In this document: positions 60,236 through 64,000 of the stretch, in pieces
Layout: each line of letters starts with the position of its first letter
Numbering within the stretch: position 1 is the stretch's first letter
Assembly (NCBI RefSeq): GCF_009604455.1
Contig: NZ_WEGL01000004.1
Location: forward strand, 682,001 to 746,000
Direction of reading: 5' to 3'
Origin: Streptomyces sp. RB17
GTDB taxonomy: Bacteria > Actinomycetota > Actinomycetes > Streptomycetales > Streptomycetaceae
DNA: 64,000 nucleotides
Notes under the pieces: generated by a model
What the model was told of the DNA's origin: nothing
Databases searched by the model: none
What the model saw: only the letters and a program-made list of their open reading frames with translations
Translations under genes and position numbers: made by a program

Positions 60236-60282
60236 GTGCACGTGCATTTGCTCCTGCATCTGCACGTGAACGGGGTTATGAT
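60236..60282 (+). promoter_or_regulatory. CACGTGCA inverted repeat and promoter of the DUF397 gene
   Basis: CACGTGCA (60239-60246) and TGCACGTG (60261-60268) form a perfect inverted repeat with a 14-bp centre. TATGAT (60277-60282) just downstream is a near-perfect -10; the -35 region falls inside the repeat. The 28-bp part 60236-60263 is found again, inverted, at 61297-61324. Confidence 0.7.
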
Positions 60283-60344
60283 CCGGGTCAGTTGACCACG
60301 GCATCTATGGCCACACCAGCCAGTGCACCAACGGGGAGCGACCT

Positions 60345-60614
60345 GTGGACCGCGACGTTGACGGCGTGTACGGGGGGTACGACGTGTACAACGGCATGGC
60401 TGCCGCGCAGCTGGTCGGAGTGGCCTGGCAGAAGAGCAGGCACAGCAACTCGCAGGGTTCCTGCGTGGAGTTCGCGAGATTGCCGGGCGGCGAGGTTGCC
60501 GTACGCAACTCGCGTTTCCCGGACGGTCCCGCGCTCGTCTACACGCGCGCGGAGATCGAGGCCATGCTCCTCGGCATCAAGGACGGCGAGTTCGACCACC
60601 TGATAGTGAGCTGA
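60345..60614 (+). CDS. DUF397 small protein (WhiJ-system partner)
   Basis: An 89-aa protein with the DUF397 core WQKSRHSNSQGSCVEFARLPGGEVAVRNSRFPDGPALVYTRAEIEAML. In Streptomyces such genes pair with WhiJ-like regulators and RsbW-like ATPases as switch modules affecting development. GTG at 60345 is preceded by GGGGAG. The other two members of the trio lie at 60729-61223 and 61532-62392. Confidence 0.88.
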   Translation: MDRDVDGVYGGYDVYNGMAAAQLVGVAWQKSRHSNSQGSCVEFARLPGGEVAVRNSRFPDGPALVYTRAEIEAMLLGIKDGEFDHLIVS

Positions 60615-60728
60615 CGCCGGGCGATCCGGCGGCGGCGCGCCCTCGGTGTTCGTGGCAACGATGTCGGACGGCCGGAAGAGCGGGGGCGACGCGCGTAGAA
60701 ATCGCGCGTCGGTCGGTGCCGTACCGCG

Positions 60729-61223
60729 TCAGCCGGCCGACTGCAGCCGGAACAGTGCCCAGACCACCTTGCCGTGGAGCGTGCCCGCGAGCGGGTGCCA
60801 GCCCCAGCTGTCGGCGAAGGAGTCGACCAGGAACAGCCCGCGTCCGGACTCGGCGGAGAAGTCGTCCGAGTCGCGCGGCGCCGGCGTCTCGTGGCTGGGG
60901 TCGCGCACGGCGCACACCAGCCGCTCGGTCCAGCGCATCAGGTGCAGCCGTACGGACGGGGCGTGTTCGGCGCATGCCGCTTCGGACGGCAGGCCGTGGC
61001 GCAGGGCGTTGGTGACGAGTTCGGAGACGACGAGGCATATGTCGTCGAAACGGTCGCCGATGTCCCACTGGTCGAGGGTGCCGCGGGTGAAGCGCCGGGC
61101 CTCGCGCACCGCTTCGTAGCGGGCGGGCAGGGCGCAGGAGGCGGCATCGGACACGGCTGCGGGATCCAGCGGCGGAAGGCCCTGCCGTAACGGCTTGAGC
61201 ATGGTCGATCCATTCGTCCCCAT
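60729..61223 (-). CDS. RsbW-like ATP-binding regulator
   Basis: A 164-aa GHKL ATPase. The N-box is ICLVVSELVTNALRHG (about residues 62-77) and the G-box GRGLFLVDSFADSWGWHPL lies near the C-terminus. It fits the anti-sigma/AbaA-type ATPases found beside WhiJ-like regulators. ATG at 61223 follows GGGAG; the upstream part of the frame to 61340 contains the shared 28-bp element and is not coding. It faces the DUF397 gene and diverges from the XRE gene. Confidence 0.88.
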   Translation of the reverse strand: MGTNGSTMLKPLRQGLPPLDPAAVSDAASCALPARYEAVREARRFTRGTLDQWDIGDRFDDICLVVSELVTNALRHGLPSEAACAEHAPSVRLHLMRWTERLVCAVRDPSHETPAPRDSDDFSAESGRGLFLVDSFADSWGWHPLAGTLHGKVVWALFRLQSAG

Positions 61224-61531
61224 GCGAGGCACTCCCGGGAATTCGCGGTCGTTGCGATGCAGCGGTGGCGCGGGACCATGGTTTCGGATGCGTAGAGCAG
61301 ATGCAAGGGCAGATGCACGTGCACGCGACCGAAATGGCACTGCCCGTACCGCTTCTTGGCCATTTTTTCCGCCGTCTTCTCGGCAGTTGTCGCCACAGGT
61401 CCTGACCTCTTCCCGCCACAGGCAGGCAGAAACGGCCCGCGTCTTTCCGTTTCCGTAACCGGACGAGTACTGCTCGAAGTGTTTTAGTGGCAGACTGCGG
61501 GCCCTGAAGACGGTTGGGGAGGCTGGCGAAC
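61224..61531. other. Divergent regulatory region of the WhiJ-type trio
   Basis: There are 308 bp between the ATPase and XRE genes. The region holds the second copy of the 28-bp element (61297-61324) nearer the ATPase gene, and an A+T-richer block at about 61440-61490 that probably contains the XRE promoter. No gene is supported. Confidence 0.55.
61297..61324 (-). promoter_or_regulatory. Second, inverted copy of the 28-bp CACGTGCA element
   Basis: Read on the minus strand it matches 60236-60263 at 25 of 28 positions (start GTGCACGTGCAT, end TGCATCTGC). It lies 74-101 bp upstream of the ATPase start, in the same orientation to its gene as the first copy is to the DUF397 gene. Confidence 0.75.
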
Positions 61532-62392
61532 GTGAGCGCGGGAGAGCCCGGATCGGTGGTGCGGCGGATGCTGCTCGGCTCGCAACTCAGGCGGCTGCGG
61601 GAAGCGCGGGGCATCACGCGCGAGGCGGCGGGGTACTCCATCCGTGCCTCCGAGTCGAAGATCAGCCGTATGGAGCTGGGCCGGGTGAGCTTCAAGACCA
61701 GGGACGTGGAAGACCTGCTGACGCTGTACGGCATCACGGACGAGACGGAGCGTGAGTCGCTGCTCTCCCTCGCCCGGGAGGCCAACGTGGCCGGCTGGTG
61801 GCACAGTTACACCGACGTCCTGCCCAGCTGGTTCCCGACCTATGTCGGCCTGGAGGGCGCCGCGTCCCTCATTCGCGTCTACGAGGTGCAGTTCGTCCAC
61901 GGCCTGCTCCAGACCGAGGGCTACGCCCGCGCGGTGGTCCGGCGCGGCATGAAGGGCGCGAGCCCCGCCGACGTCGAACGCCGGGTCGCCCTGCGCCTGG
62001 AGCGGCAGAAGCACCTGCTCTCGGGCCACGCCCCCGAGTTCCACATCGTCCTCGACGAGGCCGCCCTGCGCCGCCCCTATGGCGACCGTGCCGTGATGCG
62101 GGGCCAGCTCCAGCACCTGATCGACATCTCCGAGCGGCCCAACGTACGGCTGCAGGTCATGCCGTTCGGCTTCGGCGGGCACTCCGGCGAGAGCGGCGCC
62201 TTCACCGTCCTCAGCTTCCCCGACGCCGATCTGTCCGACGTCGTCTACGTGGAGCAGCTGACCAGCGCCCTCTACCTGGACAAGCGCGAGGACGTCGCCC
62301 AGTACGAGCAGGCCCTGAAGGAGCTCCAGCAGGACAGCCCCGGCCCCGACGAGAGCCGGGACCTGCTCCGCGGGCTCCTCCAGCTGTCCTGA
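61532..62392 (+). CDS. WhiJ-like XRE regulator (HTH plus DUF5753)
   Basis: A 286-aa protein. The N-terminal helix-turn-helix has LRRLREARGITREAAGYSIRASESKISRMELGRVSF (about residues 20-55). A DUF5753 domain follows (FVHGLLQTEGYARAVV ... MPFGFGGHSGESGAFTVLSFPD). WhiJ-type proteins repress developmental genes and are modulated by DUF397 partners. GTG at 61532 has GGGGAGG upstream. It is the likely binder of the 28-bp CACGTGCA element present at the two neighbouring genes (inference). Confidence 0.9.
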   Translation: MSAGEPGSVVRRMLLGSQLRRLREARGITREAAGYSIRASESKISRMELGRVSFKTRDVEDLLTLYGITDETERESLLSLAREANVAGWWHSYTDVLPSWFPTYVGLEGAASLIRVYEVQFVHGLLQTEGYARAVVRRGMKGASPADVERRVALRLERQKHLLSGHAPEFHIVLDEAALRRPYGDRAVMRGQLQHLIDISERPNVRLQVMPFGFGGHSGESGAFTVLSFPDADLSDVVYVEQLTSALYLDKREDVAQYEQALKELQQDSPGPDESRDLLRGLLQLS

Positions 62393-62484
62393 GGACGCTC
62401 CTTCAACTCGCTTGAAACACAAGTACGATGACGTGCGATCAGACCGCGACCAGGATCTGCCTCCGCTAGTGATTGAGGGATCAC

Positions 62485-63945
62485 ATGTCGTCCTACTTCA
62501 GCGACCTGGCCCAGCAGTACATCGACGGAGAATGGCGCCCGGGCACCGGCTCCTGGGACGTCATCGACTTCAACCCCTACGACGACGAGAAGCTGGCCTC
62601 GATCACGGTGGCCACGGTCGACGAGGTCGACCAGGCCTACCGGGCCGCCGCGCGCGCCCAGAAGAAGTGGGCCGAGACCAACCCCTATGCCCGCCGCGCG
62701 GTCTTCGAGCGGGTGCTTCGGCTCATAGAGGACCGTGAGCAGGAGATAGCCGACCTGATCATCGCGGAACTGGGCGGCACGCGCGTGAAGGCCGGTTTCG
62801 AGCTGCACCTCGCCAAGGAGTTCCTGCGCGAGTCGATCCACCTGGCCCTGCGTCCCGAGGGCAGGATCCTGCCCTCCCCGGTCGAGGGCAAGGAGAACCG
62901 CGTCTACCGGGTGCCCGTCGGTGTCGTGGGCGTGATCAGCCCCTTCAACTTCCCCTTCCTGCTGTCGATCAAGTCGGTCGCCCCGGCCCTCGCGCTCGGC
63001 AACGCCGTCGTCCTCAAGCCGCACCAGAACACCCCGATCGCCGGCGGCACCCTGATCGCGAAGCTCTTCGAGGAGGCCGGGCTGCCCGGCGGCCTGCTCA
63101 ACGTCGTCGTCACCGACATCGCCGAGATCGGCGACGCGTTCCTCGAGCACCCGGTGCCGAAGGTCATCTCCTTCACCGGGTCCGACAAGGTCGGCCGGCA
63201 CGTGGCCACCGTCTGCGCCGCGCACTTCAAGCGCTCGGTGCTCGAACTGGGCGGCAACAGCGCCCTGGTGGTCCTGGACGACGCCGACGTCGACTACGCG
63301 GTGGACGCGGCGGTCTTCAGCCGGTTCGTCCACCAGGGCCAGGTCTGCATGGCCGCCAACCGGGTCCTCGTGGACGCCTCCGTCGCCAGGGAGTTCACCG
63401 AGAAGTTCGTCGCCAAGGTGACGTCGCTGAAGGTCGGGGACCCGCGCGACCCGCAGACCGTGATCGGCCCGGTGATCAACTCCCAGCAGGCGAACGCGAT
63501 CTCCGGCGTCGTCGAGCAGGCGCTCGCCGAGGGCGCCACCGCCCTGGTGCGGGGCGGCACGTCCGGCAACCTGGTCGAGCCCAGCGTGCTCACCGACGTC
63601 CCCGCCGACTCCGCGCTGCTCCAGCAGGAGGTGTTCGGCCCGGTCGTCTTCCTCGTCCCGTTCGACGGCGAGGAGGAGGCCCTCCGGATCGTCAACGACA
63701 CCCCGTACGGCCTCAGCGGCGCCGTCCACACGGGTGACATCGAGCGGGGTGTCGCCTTCGCCAAGCAGATCGACACGGGCATGTTCCATGTGAACGACGG
63801 CACGGTCCACGACGAGCCGATCGTGCCGTTCGGCGGCGAGAAGCACTCCGGCATCGGCCGCCTGAACGGCGAGACGACGCTGGAGGCCTTCACGACCGTC
63901 AAGTGGATCTCGGTCCAGCACGGCCGCAGCGGCTTCCCGTTCTAG
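62485..63945 (+). CDS. Aldehyde dehydrogenase
   Basis: A 486-aa NAD(P)-dependent dehydrogenase. Cofactor-binding PFNFPF and VLKPHQNTP, SFTGSDKVG, the general-base glutamate in LELGGNSALVV, and the catalytic cysteine in HQGQVCMAANRVL are all present. The C-terminal PFGGEKHSGIGRLNG is typical. It resembles the benzaldehyde/vanillin dehydrogenase branch; the substrate is uncertain. ATG at 62485 has GAGGGA upstream; TTG at 62473 is a longer but weaker start. The last 55 bp of the window hold nothing recognisable. Confidence 0.93.
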   Translation: MSSYFSDLAQQYIDGEWRPGTGSWDVIDFNPYDDEKLASITVATVDEVDQAYRAAARAQKKWAETNPYARRAVFERVLRLIEDREQEIADLIIAELGGTRVKAGFELHLAKEFLRESIHLALRPEGRILPSPVEGKENRVYRVPVGVVGVISPFNFPFLLSIKSVAPALALGNAVVLKPHQNTPIAGGTLIAKLFEEAGLPGGLLNVVVTDIAEIGDAFLEHPVPKVISFTGSDKVGRHVATVCAAHFKRSVLELGGNSALVVLDDADVDYAVDAAVFSRFVHQGQVCMAANRVLVDASVAREFTEKFVAKVTSLKVGDPRDPQTVIGPVINSQQANAISGVVEQALAEGATALVRGGTSGNLVEPSVLTDVPADSALLQQEVFGPVVFLVPFDGEEEALRIVNDTPYGLSGAVHTGDIERGVAFAKQIDTGMFHVNDGTVHDEPIVPFGGEKHSGIGRLNGETTLEAFTTVKWISVQHGRSGFPF

Positions 63946-64000
63946 CCGGCCTTTTTGAGCGAGCGGGCCGTTGCGGACAGCACCTGACCTCAATGGCCCG

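Overview
The window is a high-GC actinobacterial chromosome segment, almost certainly from a Streptomyces. The evidence is very strong G/C in third codon positions, GTG and TTG starts, BldG with its partner ATPase, WhiJ-type regulator/DUF397/ATPase genes, a SARP/AfsR-like regulator, and many ATGA-overlapped operons. No rRNA, prophage, complete IS or CRISPR array was seen. One tRNA gene, tRNA-Thr(CGT), lies near 45.2 kb.

From 0 to 43 kb the order is an old actinobacterial core block, recalled to be largely shared with Mycobacterium tuberculosis around Rv3644c-Rv3677c. It holds an MBL-fold hydrolase, crp, nth, a NUDIX hydrolase, a MarP-like membrane serine protease, an epoxide-hydrolase-like enzyme, a holin-like membrane protein, nhaA and acsA. 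Next come a SulP/carbonic anhydrase fusion, a secreted deacetylase-like lipoprotein, a ParA/CooC-like ATPase divergent from a degenerate Fic-fold protein, and a HAD phosphatase. The tad/helicase-secretion neighbourhood follows (ssd, tadA, tadB, tadC, three pilin-like proteins, a DEAD-box helicase). Then come bldG and its ATPase, hppA, a lipoprotein, a methyltransferase, a small membrane protein, topA, a three-part thymidylate kinase, and holB.

From 43 to 55 kb are a secreted S33 peptidase and the tRNA-Thr. Directly behind the tRNA is a decayed patch with frameshifted remnants of an MFS transporter and a probable FAH-type enzyme, followed by a small secreted two-cysteine peptide gene. After it come a GT2 glycosyltransferase, a large AfsR-like regulator and a polymerase-I-like DNA polymerase. 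From 54 to 64 kb are small regulatory modules with readable promoters: an HTH/Clp-N protein under two inverted repeats, a VOC/ArsR/SRPBCC operon under a 21-bp inverted repeat, and a WhiJ-type trio in which two genes share a 28-bp upstream element. A LysE exporter, a DUF2786 protein, two lipoproteins and an aldehyde dehydrogenase fill the rest.

Two themes run across the window. Degenerate tandem repeats sit at the 3' ends of many genes, and several arrays include the stop codon in the repeated unit. In addition, three genes have a -10-like hexamer only 6-7 nt before the start codon, with a palindrome over the promoter or start, which suggests operator-controlled leaderless transcripts.
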